Shown one piece after another: positions 44,600 to 57,419 of a stretch of DNA of 64,000 nt. Location of the stretch: NCBI GenBank assembly GCA_963921825.1, contig OY997593.1:66448039-66512038 (forward strand). The letters run 5' to 3'. A model generated the notes under the pieces. That model was not told where the DNA came from. It did not search any database and was given only the letters and a program-made list of their open reading frames with translations. The first letter of the stretch is position 1; every line of letters begins with the position of its first letter. This stretch comes from Erodium maritimum (Eukaryota; Streptophyta; Magnoliopsida; Geraniales; Geraniaceae). The position numbers and the translations under genes were made by a program.

Positions 44600-45960
44600 T
44601 CCTCCAAGATAATCTATCCTCCACCAATGACATATGCAACTCTTTTTGATGTCATGTTTACAAAGAAATTATCAGAACTTGTGATTCTGAAACAGAAAAC
44701 CAAAAGTGCATTACAACCCATGTCCCTGCACTCCAAAGGTAAAAACCTTGACTTTGAGGTCAACTAGCAAAGATAAGAAACAATAATGATAACATGATTT
44801 ATGGCTTGACCTAGCCACAATTAAATTCAAAGGTGAGCCATAGTTGATTCATTATTTATTTGTACAAAAAAAATAATATTTAGTTATGTAAGTTCAAACT
44901 GAATATCAACTCAAGAATATCAATCAATACAAATAGCACCAACAAGATTATAGCTATGATGAAAGCCAAATCCTTAGGTTCATTATTTCACACATTTTAT
45001 GAAATACCAATACAGTTTATCCTAATTGAACTTCAATCGGTAACAAAACAAAGAGAAAGGCAAAAAAACTAGCTGATAGTAAGTATAAAATATCATTAAA
45101 AAACTAAGTAAAAACTAAATTAGAGACTGAAAGCGTAAAAGTGACAGATAAACTCAACTAAGCCTATTTTTAGATTCTTTCTCATTCCATCCCTCTCCAG
45201 TAACTAAAGTTGTATCAATGCCCAATTAATCATTTCAGTTTTTTTATTTGATCATGTCAATCATTTACTTTTCTGGTTTAGCTAATCAGTCCAAATAGCA
45301 ACATTAAGCTGAGTAAGCTAAATTAGATTTTCAAATACATACAAACACTTTACATCTCCAAATACTTTGTTCTTTCATGTTTGCAACAAATTCAAATACA
45401 AACACTGAGTGGATTAAAGAAAATGTTACCATTTCTCTTGCTTCGTCCTATAATGATCAAGCAGAACATCAATAAGACTCACATAATCAAATCCTACCAT
45501 TTACGAGGGTTAGCTCACCAAAATCTTAACCTCTGGCTAATTTCAAAATTCAATTTACATACATCTACATAAACTGATGGCTGCAATTACACCTTTAAAC
45601 TCCCATACAAAATAAAAAAAATAGAAAAATCAAACCTAGTCCTAACAATAGCTTCATATCTAACCTGCCCAAGTATAATCTCATACAAATTAACAAAAAA
45701 AAAATACTGGGAAGCTTGTTTTGATTACTCTTCCAGTATATAACTATCAATCAGACATGGATTCAGCGAAAAAGAAGGGAAAAAATCAATGGCCGCACAT
45801 TAACTAACCTTTGAAATCGGAACTTTCCAACGAAAACCGCTACTTTCCGGGAAAATCACATCACTTGGGCCAAGCAGCTTCAGCCCTAATCACTCTTTCT
45901 CTCTCTAGCTTCCGGAAATTTACTCCCAGTCCTATCTCTCTGTCGAAAAAGATTTCCTCG
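44600..45960 (-). promoter_or_regulatory. Probable 5' UTR, leader intron and proximal promoter of the LNK1-like gene
   Basis: A leader exon is likely at about 45811-45900: the minus strand has TTTCAAAG|GTTAGT, a good donor. An AT-rich ~1.2-kb leader intron would extend to the first coding exon. No coding potential seen. Confidence 0.45.
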
Positions 45961-46026
45961 ATTTTTAATTTTTTTACTTTTATTAGTATTTGATATTGAA
46001 AAAAAAAACAAGGGTCAATAGCGAGC

Positions 46027-46032
46027 CACGTG
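46027..46032. promoter_or_regulatory. G-box upstream of the LNK1-like gene
   Basis: CACGTG inside gccacgtggc, about 70-130 bp above the presumed transcription start. G-boxes are bound by PIF and HY5 light-signalling factors and are common at light- and clock-regulated genes. Confidence 0.5.
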
Positions 46033-48845
46033 GCGAGTAGATCGATACAAGGTCGGGGTAGATATATCAGGATTCGTGGACAAAATGCGGCGGTGAGATC
46101 CGATCAGTTTCGATGTTTTGATTGGACCACGAATGGGCCTCGTTCAGACAGCACGACATGTGGCGTGGGACCTTCTTCGCGTGCTGCTCGGTCGGGCACT
46201 TGTGCTTACGTGTGGCTTAGACTTTTTGTTAATTAATTTTCGTTTTAGACTCGGTTGGTGGAGGCATTTCACTTGCCGATTTTCCAATTTTTTATGGGAA
46301 TAATTAGTCGTGTATTTTATATTTTTTTAGCCTAATAATCGTGAAAGGAGGACGAGATAAATTTGTGCTTATATCCTGAGGCTAGTATTTCTGGATAATC
46401 CAAATAAAACCTTATGAAAGATCTATCCCTATTTTAGGATTGAAGTGATGTTATCGCTTCTCTCGACTCCACTCGGGTAGACTAGTGGTGTCTCAAATGT
46501 TTGTTGGTCTCGCGGCGAGGTTTTCTTGGATGAAGAGGGCTAAGTAGCCGAGGAGTTCTTCAAAAGAAGGAGGAGTGGGATCGGAGAACGGGATATTCCT
46601 CTTCATATGTGTTCCGCAGTATGATTAGACCTTGCAAAAGGCAAAAAAAAATCGACCATAACAACCTGAAATCGAGAGATATGCCGAGGAGGGGGCATCA
46701 AGAGAGGCAGAGGAGGTGGATAGAACAATGACAAAATCAGGATGGTGGAGGCTGAGTTGGGGAAGGGAGCCGAGACGACATGTTAAGGACTACGAATCTA
46801 GATGAGGGAGAGTCGTTGTTGTATGGGGAAGGACCGGTGGCAATAGAGACAGTAAAGATGAGGGGATAGTGGTAGAGGCGAAGTCGCCGACTAGGGGAGG
46901 AGCGGTGGCTACGGTGGACCAAACAATAGGGTACCAAAATGATCGTTCCTAAACATGTGGGACCTTAATGTCCGTGGACCAAACATAAGAGTACCAAAAC
47001 TTATCTAACCCATTTAATAATATGGCATGTTTGTGACTTTCTGTTATCTTAATTTTTTGTTCTAACTATGAATGAAAAAAAAAACAAAAAAAAACAATTT
47101 CAACTTATCGTTTTGTTTTGCAAACGATGGATTTTATAAATGGTGTAAAACTAGAATAAGCAAGTAGATAAAAAAATCAAGGATGAGCATGGGCATTGTC
47201 AGCTATCTAGTTATAAGCATCTCACCGATTTAAATCTCTCTACTTTGAAATTGCAATAGTTTCACCGATGTCAATATATAGAAAAAGTAGTCCTGTGGGT
47301 GACCATCCACGTGTCAACTTAGGCATCACTAGGTTGTCAGACTACATCTAGATTCTGTGGAGGGACCTGCTAAATTTTGATAGGAGTGCGTTAGTGACTC
47401 AAGGTGCTCTATGGGCGGTGGAGGATGGCGATTAACAACAACCAACCGTAGTGGAGTGGGATTCTTATCCTCCCTGACGTGTCATCGAAGGCCTCTCACT
47501 AAAACTGGCGAGAATATTTACTAGAACTCGCTTGCTCTTCTTGGACAATTATTGCATTGGATGGGGTGGGCTCAATGAGCGCTCATTTCTTCGTGATTGG
47601 TTCCCTATCCTGTTGTCCTTCACTTTTTGGGTACGTGACCGATCCTTTCTTTTTTTGGCCATCTTAGGGACAGGGGCATTGCAAGTGAGAATTAGACTAT
47701 CGATGGATACTTGTACAAAGGCCCACCAAGCTCCTTCAGGTCACCTCTCGTCTTGAATCTTTAGTCCAGATGTTGGGTGTTAAGATCGGGGGCCCATCTC
47801 CAACAAATTCTCTTCTAGAGGCTTATCCTGTCAGGTTGGCCCTCACGTGCTACCGACTCGAAGTCCATCCTTGGACCTTAATCAAGATGTCTAGCGTCAT
47901 AAGTGGCTCAACCGACCCTAGTAGCACGAACCTTGAGGAGAGGGTGGGGGAGGGGTCGAAGTCCGAGCTAGGGGGTTGTGTTGTGGTGGCTGCGATTATG
48001 GGAGGAAAGAGGAGGGTCTGCCTAGTCAGTCCAGAACTAACTCCATGAATGTTGGTTCTAGTCAGTTAGGAGTGTCAGGTCTAACAGTAGAGGTCTATGG
48101 GCTTCCCTAAGGGTGATCGTCGGACATTAGGAATTCACATATCCTAATCGACCACACACAAAGAAGAAAAGGGGATCGGTTGAGCATACTCTGTGAACTA
48201 GAGGAGCATGTAGAATGAACCTCTGTAACAGATGCTCCGCTTATCAGTTGCTACTTTACACAACTGCCGAGTGTGTTCTCGATTTTGGTCCCGATTGTCA
48301 CATGGTCAAACCTGATAGTCGAAGCCGTCACATGTGTTAAGATGTCGAAGAGGATGAGGGATTTCTTTTTGAAGAAACAGGGATCACCCCGACGAACCCT
48401 ATCCTTGGCCTCTTGGGTCGTGAAATAGAAACTGGAGATCCCGTGGTCGAGGTTCTTGTTGACAAGGTCATCGCCCCCACGCCTCTATCATGATGTCAAA
48501 TATCATCTTCTGGTCGAAAGTCTGGAAGGTGAGGAGGTGGCCACCCATCACTAAGCGAGGACAAACGTGTTGAGGCCTATCCCCCGACTCATAGGAAACC
48601 TCGTTGATAAGATTTCCAACTTCTTTTATGGTTAAGGTGTTAAATACTTCCAAGCGATCTAATGCGTCCATGAGGCCGAAGGTGGCCTTGATATCGATGG
48701 TTACATAAGTGAGATCGAGGACGAGGAAGGAGATGCGGTAGATAATCGAGAAAGGTGACCCTTTATAGGGCCTGCATGAGCATCACAGTCTCAGTTTGGG
48801 GTTAGTCACCAAGTGGAATGGGCCATGTGGCATGATCAAGGTGCG
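46033..48845. other. Unexplained, moderately GC-rich intergenic region
   Basis: About 2.8 kb with different base composition from the flanks, and many short broken frames on both strands. The longest are about 67 to 92 residues and share no recognisable motif. I suspect a very decayed transposon or pseudogene, but nothing in it can be named. Confidence 0.45.
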
Positions 48846-49147
48846 TTTTAAAAAGCGAAAGCGTCGAATCCTAACTGTCTCAGAAAGGTCATTTGCAGGT
48901 CCTAACCATGCTCCACCTTTTGTCACAAATCTTAACACAAACTGTGTTTTTTTTTTATACAAAACTTGATAGATAATTATGAAAATCCGGGTTAGGATAT
49001 GTGACAAAAATACCCCCTTTTAAGTTACTTTTTGTAAAAAAAATAAATACCACCTTTAGGTTAGGATCTGTGGCAAAAAGTCGTGGACAGTTAGGATGTG
49101 CAAACGTCCTTTCCGACTGGGCTAGGAATCGACGATATCCCTTTTTA
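48846..49147. repeat. Inverted-repeat (MITE-like) element
   Basis: Ends with ~75-bp inverted similarity. The left reads AAAAAGCGAAAGCGTCGAAT and later AGAAAGGTCATTTGCA; the right reversed reads AAAAAGGGATATCGTCGATT and GGAAAGGACGTTTGCA. Both continue with TCCTAAC and a CCAC..TTTTG.CACA.ATC.TAAC block. Flanking duplications were not resolved. The ends resemble those of the repeat in PHP intron 1. Confidence 0.7.
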
Positions 49148-51219
49148 GAATACAATACCAACCTGTAAAAAGGGCAAACCATTCTACAGTTACACTTTTT
49201 TTTTAAGCTGACATATTATTTGCATTTAGAATCCCTGGAATGGATAATACAGTATGGAACTGAGGGATGGTTCAGTGCCCAACATAACTACTGGGCATGG
49301 ACCTCCATGCAGGCCAAGCTCCAACTAGTAAATATTTCAGTCATTGGTGTGGTAGAACTGAGAAAGCTAAGCTTTGAAATATCTTCTTGCCTTGAGCACA
49401 GCTCTTCCATGTGCAGCTTGGAGACCCCTGAGGCATAATGGAGGTGTCAGTTGGGAACTTTGAGGTCAGGAAATGAAGATAAAACCTATTCTTCCATATT
49501 CCTTTCAATGCAAATAATTTACAAAAGGAACAAAATTACTTAACAAATTATCATTAAAGTAATTCAAAACATGGATTACACTTACTGGCGATGTTCGCAA
49601 GCTCCTTCCAGAAATGGCAGCAACGGAGTTCTCTTTCCCAAGTTTCTACCCTTTGTTAAAGAACCTAAAGGAAAGAGATAGTAAGATGCAATGAAATGAT
49701 GTAGTATCTTAGAGTGCTACTGCTAGTGTAGGATAAAGCATTGTTTACTATTCAAAAAGAGAATCAATTAAGGTGAAATTAGTCAATTATTCTTACAACA
49801 TATGCAATGTTTCCAATAGTTCTTGGTTAAAAAACAACCTTCATATGTAAACTGGAATTCAAATACATAACAGGAGCTTATCTGTTTTCCACCTCAGTTC
49901 TCTTCCATGTTTTTGTTTTCCGGCAAAAGCTTTTTCTTTTAACTATGACATAGACACATTAAGAAGAGCATGTAGGTTTGATAATATCTACATTCAAGTT
50001 CATGACTAGTATCATAGCTTGGGACTACATCCATTGTGAAGACGCCTCCCATTCTTACTCAAAACGAACAAGTTTTTTTCACAGCTGAGTTAGCACCGAA
50101 TTCTACAACCACTAGCAAAATGCAAACCTCAACCTCAGACCTTATGGAGACAGGTTGGGTAAAGAATTCAAGCAGGTAAGGTTGGTTAGAGCATCAAAGC
50201 ATCTTTCATCACCAAGATGTTTGTGGTCCAATGTTCCTTCCTGAATACAATTCGATCTTCCTGGTTAAATTAGCTTAAAGTTAAAAAGGTAATCATGGTG
50301 CATCTAAGAGAGTCAACCCAGCTTAACCAATAAACTAATGGAAGCAAGCATCTTTCCTTTGCTAATATAAAGGCCACTACTCCCTACCAGTAACTTGACA
50401 GCAACACAACACTGAAGAAACAAAGACTGGATCCTAAATCAAAGGTCGGAACTCGAAGTCCACGGCATCATCAATGCCATATCTTCAACACACACAGACC
50501 AGAACTATACAAAATCAGGTCAAAATGAAATACCCAAATGAGCAAATCAACCCAGGAATCAATACCCACAAGTTCTACTAATTGCTCACCATGCTCATGC
50601 GTATTACATCGAAGAATACGAATCACCCATATATGAACATCATTGAATAAAACCCATAAACAACGAAACGAAGAAAACAAGACCGAAATCGACCTTGATG
50701 GTTCGGGGTTGTTCAGATGCAATAGAGTTTCTTCATCACCAACCACGGCCTTCCTGAAGAAAACCCAGATTCGAGTTCATCTCTGTCAGATTAGCCATGC
50801 TTCCCGTCCATCTCTCGCTTCCTCGGCTCTTCTCCTCCATCGTCGTCCACTCTGCGATTCTACTAGCTTCACTGCAACAATTTTCTATTTGCAGCATGGA
50901 ATTTACCAAAATATCCTTATTTTATTATACCCCGTAGCTGAGGTGGCAGATGGCCGTAGGGCTAAGGGGGTCCTACGACTAGAATGTAGAGCGGGCTTTA
51001 CACGCACCAAAGACCCAGTACTCGTCGTAGTAATTAATAATTAATTAAATCCGATGATGTTTAACCAAACAAAAATGAAAATTTAGAGTTAATGAAAAGT
51101 TTATGTTCAGTGTCAAGACTCACTCTTTGTGCTCTGCGTCTTTTATATACCTCAGAGAGAGGCCTTTTCGTCTCTTCCTCTCCAGCTTTATTGGCGTGAA
51201 GAGGCCGTACAGTGAGTGT
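49148..51219. other. Intergenic DNA upstream of the Pumilio gene
   Basis: No protein gene recognised. Around 50640-50870 the minus strand is CT/AG-skewed and UTR-like, with short ATG-started frames only, so a divergent non-coding transcript is possible. A TATA-like TTTATATA lies near 51141-51148, above the Pumilio leader. Confidence 0.4.
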
Positions 51220-51360
51220 ATGTCTGCTGTGAATGTAACCGTCTGCGATCCTTCAATCTTTCGCATGCTTCACCTGCTTCTCACAGAACAAATGAGATGT
51301 TTTGTATTTGCAAATGAAATGCAATTGAAATCGCATCACGAAAAGACCATCAATTTCTGA
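51220..51360 (+). CDS. Possible upstream ORF in the Pumilio leader (46 residues)
   Basis: The ATG at 51220 opens MSAVNVTVCDPSIFRMLHLL and stops at TGA 51358-51360, 246 bp before the main start. If the transcript begins near the TATA-like motif at about 51145, this frame would be read first and could lower translation of the main ORF. A leader intron (GTAATC at 51381) might alter this. No conservation evidence. Confidence 0.3.
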   Translation: MSAVNVTVCDPSIFRMLHLLLTEQMRCFVFANEMQLKSHHEKTINF

Positions 51361-51606
51361 GCGATACCCAGACGAAAAAAGTGGTAATCTCTTCCGGGTT
51401 TTCGATTTCAGGGTTGTTTAATCCATATCTGATGTGGGTTTTGTGTGATTGATCCTGGGATCGGTTTGATTTTTTTTCTGTTTCTGGAATCACAAATCGG
51501 TGTTGTGCTGTGTTGTGTATGTTTTAGTCATCGTTTTTGTATTTTTTTCTTTCTTTCTTCTGTTCTTGTTGTTGTTGTGTTTGACATCTGAAAGGAGTGA
51601 AGGGAG

Positions 51607-54300
51607 ATGGGGGGTGAGAGGAGAGAGGACTCGGTTGATGATCAAGAGTTTGATATGTTGTTGAATGAGATCCCTCATGCAACATCACATAATCTGTATC
51701 ATCTTGTTGATTCACATCATCATGCATATGGTGTTCATGGTCATGGTCATGGTCATGGGTCTTCTATAACCCAGAAAAGTAATAGCATTTTCAGTGGCAA
51801 TGGGTTGTATGGTATGCATGATGATGACACACTGAGGTATAAATGTGTTTCACCTGCCAGTGGGGTTTCTCTGCAATCTGCTGGCTCTTCCTCTAGCTTG
51901 TTCTCTGGTGGGTGTGCTTTTTCTGATACTGGATCACCAACCTCACCTCCACTAGAGGACCTGAAATCTCAAATGCCTTATGGGAGTTCCATTTCCCCTA
52001 ATGGGTTTCGGATGGACTCAAAATTTACAGATTCACCTGTTAGGAAGAAGGCCAATGAGAGCTTGGTTGATGAATTGAGTCTGTGCAGGAACCTTAGTAC
52101 AATGTACTTAAGTAATGGGCGTGAGGATGCTTCAAATTTCAATTGTTGCTCTACGGACCAGTATGGATTTCAGTTTTCTGGAAGTAAGGGATTCGACATT
52201 GCAAATTATGGGGCGTGTCACAGATTTGGGAAAGTTGCTCCTGATTACACTGGCCTCCAATCCATAGAGCAAGTGGGAGCTTCTAATTTTAGAGGCTCTC
52301 CAATGGATCAATATGGATTTCAGTTTCATGGTCGTTCCATGAGTGAAAGTCTTGGAGTCAATGTTGAGAGGCATGGGGCTTTTCACAGTTTTGCAAGAAC
52401 CCCTACAAGGTGTGATGTTGAGATGAGTACACTGTTGCCTGGATTGCAGCAGGATATCAAAATGGGTAATTCCGATTCTCTGTTTTCTCAACCGAATCGC
52501 TGCAATGTCCCAATGAGTTCTGCATTTCAAAAATTGAATATGCAGACTTTTAACAATCACCAGACAGGAAGTGTGCCATCTAGCCTAACAAATTATATGA
52601 GTAGGCTTGCAAATGCTTATACTTCATTCTGCAAAGAACAAGGGATGAATTTGAATGAAGATAGAGCTCATGACATGCCAATATCTAATGGGAAGATTAG
52701 AACACCTTCAAAGGTTATTGGGCCTCAAAGGGGTCTTGAAGCTTTTACAGATAAGGACAGCTTTATCATTCAAGGAGAGGACTTGAACAAGGGGATAGAT
52801 CATGCAAGAGTTCAGTGTAAAGGTTCCTTACATGATATTTGTATGAGAAAGTGTGTACAAAGAAGGTCACAGCTAGACCTTCGGCCTTGTGAGAATATTC
52901 ATAATGCAAGAACATATCTACCACATAGGTATAACTCTGTGGCAGAAGCACAAGGGTACATCTACTTAGTAGCAAAGGACCAGAATGGTTGTCGGTTCCT
53001 ACAAAGGATGTTTGATGAAGGATCCCCAAGAGATGTGCAGATAATATTTGATGAAATAATCGATCATGTAGCTGAACTTATGATGAACCCATTTGGGAAC
53101 TACCTTATGCAGAAGTTATTAGATGTATGTACTGAAGAACAGCGAATGCGGATCCTGCTCATGACTACCAAGCAACCTGGAGAACTCATTAAGATCTCTT
53201 CGAACCTGCATGGGTGAGTTGTGGATGTGTCTCATTATTATATCTTAATGCTTATCTTGGTTGTAACCATTACTTTTTTTCCTTCTTAGTACTCGTGTGG
53301 TGCAGAAGTTAATTGAGACTCTCAAAACCAGGCAGCAGATTTCATTAGTTATATCTGCCCTTGAACCTGGGTTTCATTCTCTCATGATTGATGTAAATGG
53401 AAATCATGTGATCCAGCGTTGCTTGCAATGCCTTAGCACTTCTGATAACAAGGTGATGACTACACTTCTTGAGTTGAGTATATGCTATACAAATAAAAAA
53501 TGAATTTACTTGCAGAGGGCTATTTCATCACTTTAATTTTCATACCTTGTGGGATATCTTACCTACATTCATTGTTTGGCAGTTTATTTTTATTGCTGCT
53601 GCAAAATATTGTGTTGACATTGGAACTCATCAACATGGGTGTTGTGTCCTGCAACGATGCATAAGTCACTCAACTGGGCAGTATAGAGAAAACTTGGTTG
53701 CAGAAATATCAGCTAATGGGCTTCTGCTTGCTCAAGATAGTTTCGGGTACAATCAGACTATGTATAGTTTTGCAGTTCCTCAGTTTTGGTGTGTTTGTGT
53801 GATCTCTCTCTCTCTTCCTGTTCCTAAAGGTCTGCAACTTTGTGATCTCTTTTGCAGAAATTATGTTGTGCAGTTCATCTTGGAGTTAAAAATCCCATCT
53901 GCAACCTCAACCTTGATTTCTCAGTTCGAAGGGAATTATGTTCATCTTTCAACTCACAGGTTCAGCAGCCATGTGGTTGAGAAATGTCTAATGGTGTTCA
54001 ATGAGAAGAACCGGTCAAGAATCATCCATGAATTGCTCTCTGCTTCTCACTTTGAAAGATTACTCCAAGACCCTCATGCCAATTATGTCGTTCAAACAGC
54101 TCTTCGACTTTCTGAGGTCCGAGAACTGACTCCATCTTATTTTCTGATTCTTTTTCATTAATATGTAATGATTATCGTTGTTTTGGTATCAGGGTTATCT
54201 TCACAGTTCATTGCTCGAAGCAATTGAAGCTCATAGAGCTGTTGTGCGCAACAGCCCGTATGCGAAGAAGATATTTTCTCAGAAGATCCTAAAGAAATGA
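51607..54300 (+). CDS. Pumilio/PUF RNA-binding protein, APUM12-like
   Basis: Five exons: 51607-53213, 53290-53452, 53583-53746, 53858-54116 and 54193-54300. They give 766 residues. The N-terminal ~440 residues are low-complexity, with a start MGGERREDSVDDQEFDMLLN, an HGHGHGHG run and two YGFQF segments. The C-terminal PUF domain has eight repeats whose base-contact motifs are NGCRFLQ (460), GNYLMQ (497), GTRVVQ (536), GNHVIQ, GCCVLQ, GNYVVQ, SSHVVE and ANYVVQ. PUF proteins bind 3' UTR motifs in the cytoplasm and repress or destabilise mRNAs. By the published PUF code the preferred target is UGUAUAUA. The start ATG follows a leader of about 430 bp with a uORF. The APUM12 relation is from the DDQEFxxLL N-terminus. 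Confidence 0.93.
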
Positions 54301-55229
54301 TGTATATTCTCCCATGTAAGAAGTGTTGTTGTTCTACATATTTATTAAGCATATATCTATGTTTGGAGTATGTGATGATCCTGGTTGCCGGAAACAGACA
54401 GTTCTGCCATCTCAGGACAAAGACAACAATTTTGTTTCCAGTTTCACTAGCTTTGGGTTATTTCATGTATTATTCCACTGTCTTGTTGGACCCTTGTTTT
54501 GGAATTTCATCCTTGTATGAGATTGTACCATGTATAGCATGCCAGGACTACCTCCTGTTGCTGTACCAATACAAACTCAGTTCCAACTCAGTTGTTGTTT
54601 TGATTTGAGAAGCAAATAAAGTGATTAAGTGTAAGAGAATTGGATTGATTTTTAGGTATTGGAATGGAATGCATTACTTGTGATGTACCATATGAATCTA
54701 TAAGGCAATAATAACTATAGGGCTAATTGCCATTGATACTCAAAGGAATTGTACATAACCAAACGACAACCTTGTTAATTTTTCTCACAAATGAATAAAC
54801 CCTTATTAATGGCTAATTGCAATGATTATATACATAAATCGAGCCCATTTTGGCAATTCGGCAATTCAAACACATGGCTACCTGTATGAATTTGCCTAGT
54901 CACTTCGATATCAAATTAACAGAATTCAGTCTTATCGTGTGATTTTCGCATGGACTTTTCTTGTGAATTTCAAAATATGGAACGAGTGACAAGCAAATCA
55001 GTCACTTGATAAGAACGAAATTTTTCGTTAGTACATATATGAAACATGGACAATACACACAAGTAGTTAGGTGTTTGAATTATTACAATAGATAGTCATA
55101 CAAGTAGTTATGTGTTTGGGTTACATGACAGAAATTATTAAACCAGAAACAAACACAATGAAAATCAATTAAGAGCTCAGTAGATGCTACACACACAGCT
55201 TAATAGTGAAGCATCATTGAGAGATTAGT
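54301..55229. other. 3' region of Pumilio and of annexin copy A
   Basis: AT-rich 3' UTR-type sequence of two convergent genes; no coding or repeat feature recognised. Confidence 0.5.
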
Positions 55230-57347
55230 TCAAGCAGCTCCAATCAAAGTGAGAAGCATCTTCTCATAGTCCCCAGAGGTATCTCCCTTTATTGCTTGGT
55301 CCAGAGGCATGTTGTACCTCCTTTGGTACACTTCCATTATGCCCTTCATAGAGAACTCAGCCTGAGTGACAACAACTCTGGTCAGTGCTTCCTCGTCAGT
55401 TCCCATTCCAGAAATCGCCCGGTTAAGAGCTTTCTTAAAGTACCTCTCAGGGCATGTCAAGCATTTCACGGCAGCTCTCAGAAAAGCAACATCCTTGTCA
55501 CTTGAATTCATCTTCTTCAGATCCTTGTTAATGTAGTTGTCAAATTGTTCATAGTATTGGTCAACTGTAGCCTTTATCTGAGCCTTGCTTCTTGTTGACA
55601 AGATCCCGATAAGGTCATCGTGAAAATAGGCCTTCCCTGAAATTTTGTCATGGAGTATCTTAGCCTCTGATTTGGCAAGTGTAGCATCGACTTCAGGCCC
55701 CTCATACCGGTAAGTTGTCAAAAGGAGTAACAGAAGCTGAAAGAAGATTATGCAGTTAATTAGGGAGCTGATCTTGTTGTAATTCAGCTAAAGCGGTGTT
55801 AAGAGCATAGTAACCTTGCGAGGATTTCCGGTTAAGTGATGAGCAACATCTTCTTCAAGAGATTTCTTGTTACGAGCAAGGTAGGCTTGGCGAACAAGAA
55901 AAAGGTCATGTGCGGTTCTTGTGCAAGCTATTTCCAATAGAACATGATTAGGTTTTGAACTCTTCTTCCCCGTAGCTTCACAAGCCAGCAATGTATCGCG
56001 CTCAGTAGGGCTCAGTGTCCACAGAAGCACTGCCCTCTATTTACAATAAAGAAATTCAAAAACATCAGCTTTCTTGATACAGCTTCACCACTTAGACTTA
56101 TAAACAGCTCTTCTGGATACTAACATTTAGCACTCTTAACATAAACAGAAACAATATATATTCTACTATATATTATACATCTTTGTGTTTTCATTTCCAT
56201 TAGCAATATTAAAAGTGAGGCGAAGAAACTAACCTCAAAAGCACCTGAAATTTCTTTATGCAGTGCACTGAAGAGATCTACCCCATAATTCTCAGCATAA
56301 GTTTGTTGAATCAACTGGCGCTGAGACGCATTTCTGTGACCCAATATGGATATGATCTTTTCTTCGTCGGTTCCCAATCCTGCAGGTATGAAGTATCTAT
56401 TCATTTGATTGCTTACAACTGTGCAAAAGTTGATTTTCATATACAAAGTTCCATGCATATAATTAAGGGATATTTGCAAAAAAGTACCCTGAGATGTTCG
56501 TTTTTGCAACTTGTATCCATCTTCTTTGATAATTGCAAGAAATGCGATAAACTTGTCTTTTTGTTGCATTTTGTATAAATTTGTTTCAAAATGCGATTTT
56601 ACCCTTGAAAATTTTAATTTTAAATCAATAATTAAAGAATGAAAAATCCAAATTTCCGTAACCCTCACATTTTTTACTCTTTGTACAGTACAAAAGGGAA
56701 CAATTAAGGGATATAAAAATTCAGATGTTTTGTTATTTATTTATTATTTTTATATATAAATTATATGGGTAAAATCATCATTTTTTATAAAAATTGAAAC
56801 AAAAAGACAAGTTCAAATACTTTTTTTTTTTGCGGTTATCAATAAATACAAGTTGCAAAAAAATGAATATCTCCGGATATTTTTTTTTTGCAAATTAACA
56901 TTCTAATTTGAAGAAGAGATTTCTCACATAAGAGATTCAACCTAATTATAAATCCTAAATTAGTTTCTGCAACTCATAAATTCGAAGAACTCCAAAGTAA
57001 AATTTGACGCTAGCCCTTGTGAAAATAAGAGTACATAAATGCCTTCAATCACAAAAAAATATATATATTTATAAACCCAATAGACACGCATCACTCACAA
57101 AGCAAAATAAATAAATAAATAAATAAAGATTGGGATAATTTTATTTTGATTACGGATTGAATGAAACAGAGATCAATATAGACGAAACTCATCAATGGCA
57201 CAAAGCTCATAGAATGGGAGGTCGGATTGGAAACAACAAAAATGAAATAGAGAGGGAGAGAAGAAAGCGACCATCGAAAGCTTTCTTGAGCTGCGCACAA
57301 TCTTCGTCGGCGGGAGGCACCTCATCCGGCACTGTAAGCGTCGCCAT
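55230..57347 (-). CDS. Plant annexin, copy A
   Basis: Four exons: 57347-57272, 56379-56234, 56036-55815 and 55736-55230. They give 316 residues, the standard plant annexin size. The start [17 protein letters not shown] is typical. Repeat 1 has the type-II calcium loop GLGTDEE (26-32) and repeat 4 has GMGTDEE (258-264); repeats 2 and 3 lack it, as usual in plants. Annexins bind acidic phospholipids when calcium rises and function in membrane traffic, calcium flux and stress. The 0.9-kb first intron holds a MITE. A close tandem copy lies at 61.3-63.4 kb with the same exon sizes. Confidence 0.95.
56473..56894. repeat. MITE-like inverted repeat in intron 1 of annexin A
   Basis: The left end TTTGCAAAAAAGTACCCTGA matches the reversed right end TTTGCAAAAAAAAAATATCC; both then have GAGATxTTC...TTTTTGCAACTTGTAT and later AACTTGTCTTTTTGTT. 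A degraded copy occupies the same intron of annexin B. Confidence 0.75.
57103..57126. repeat. AAAT microsatellite
   Basis: Five to six tandem aaat units in annexin A intron 1; absent from the same place in copy B. Confidence 0.8.
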
Positions 57348-57411
57348 TGTCCTTGTGAAGCGTGATTGTCAATTGAAGACGATGAACCAGATTTTAGATT
57401 TGATATGAATT

Positions 57412-57419
57412 CATGCATG
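57412..57419. promoter_or_regulatory. RY element upstream of annexin A
   Basis: CATGCATG, the B3-factor (ABI3/FUS3/LEC2) RY motif, 65 bp above the ATG. It is conserved in copy B. Confidence 0.45.

Noticed and set aside
46737-48671. Several 60-90 codon frames as genes
   Set aside because: No shared frame, no splice logic and no recognisable motif; treated as unexplained intergenic DNA.
49220-50870. Minus-strand gene divergent from Pumilio
   Set aside because: Short ATG-led frames stop quickly and no exon chain could be built; a non-coding transcript remains possible but unsupported.
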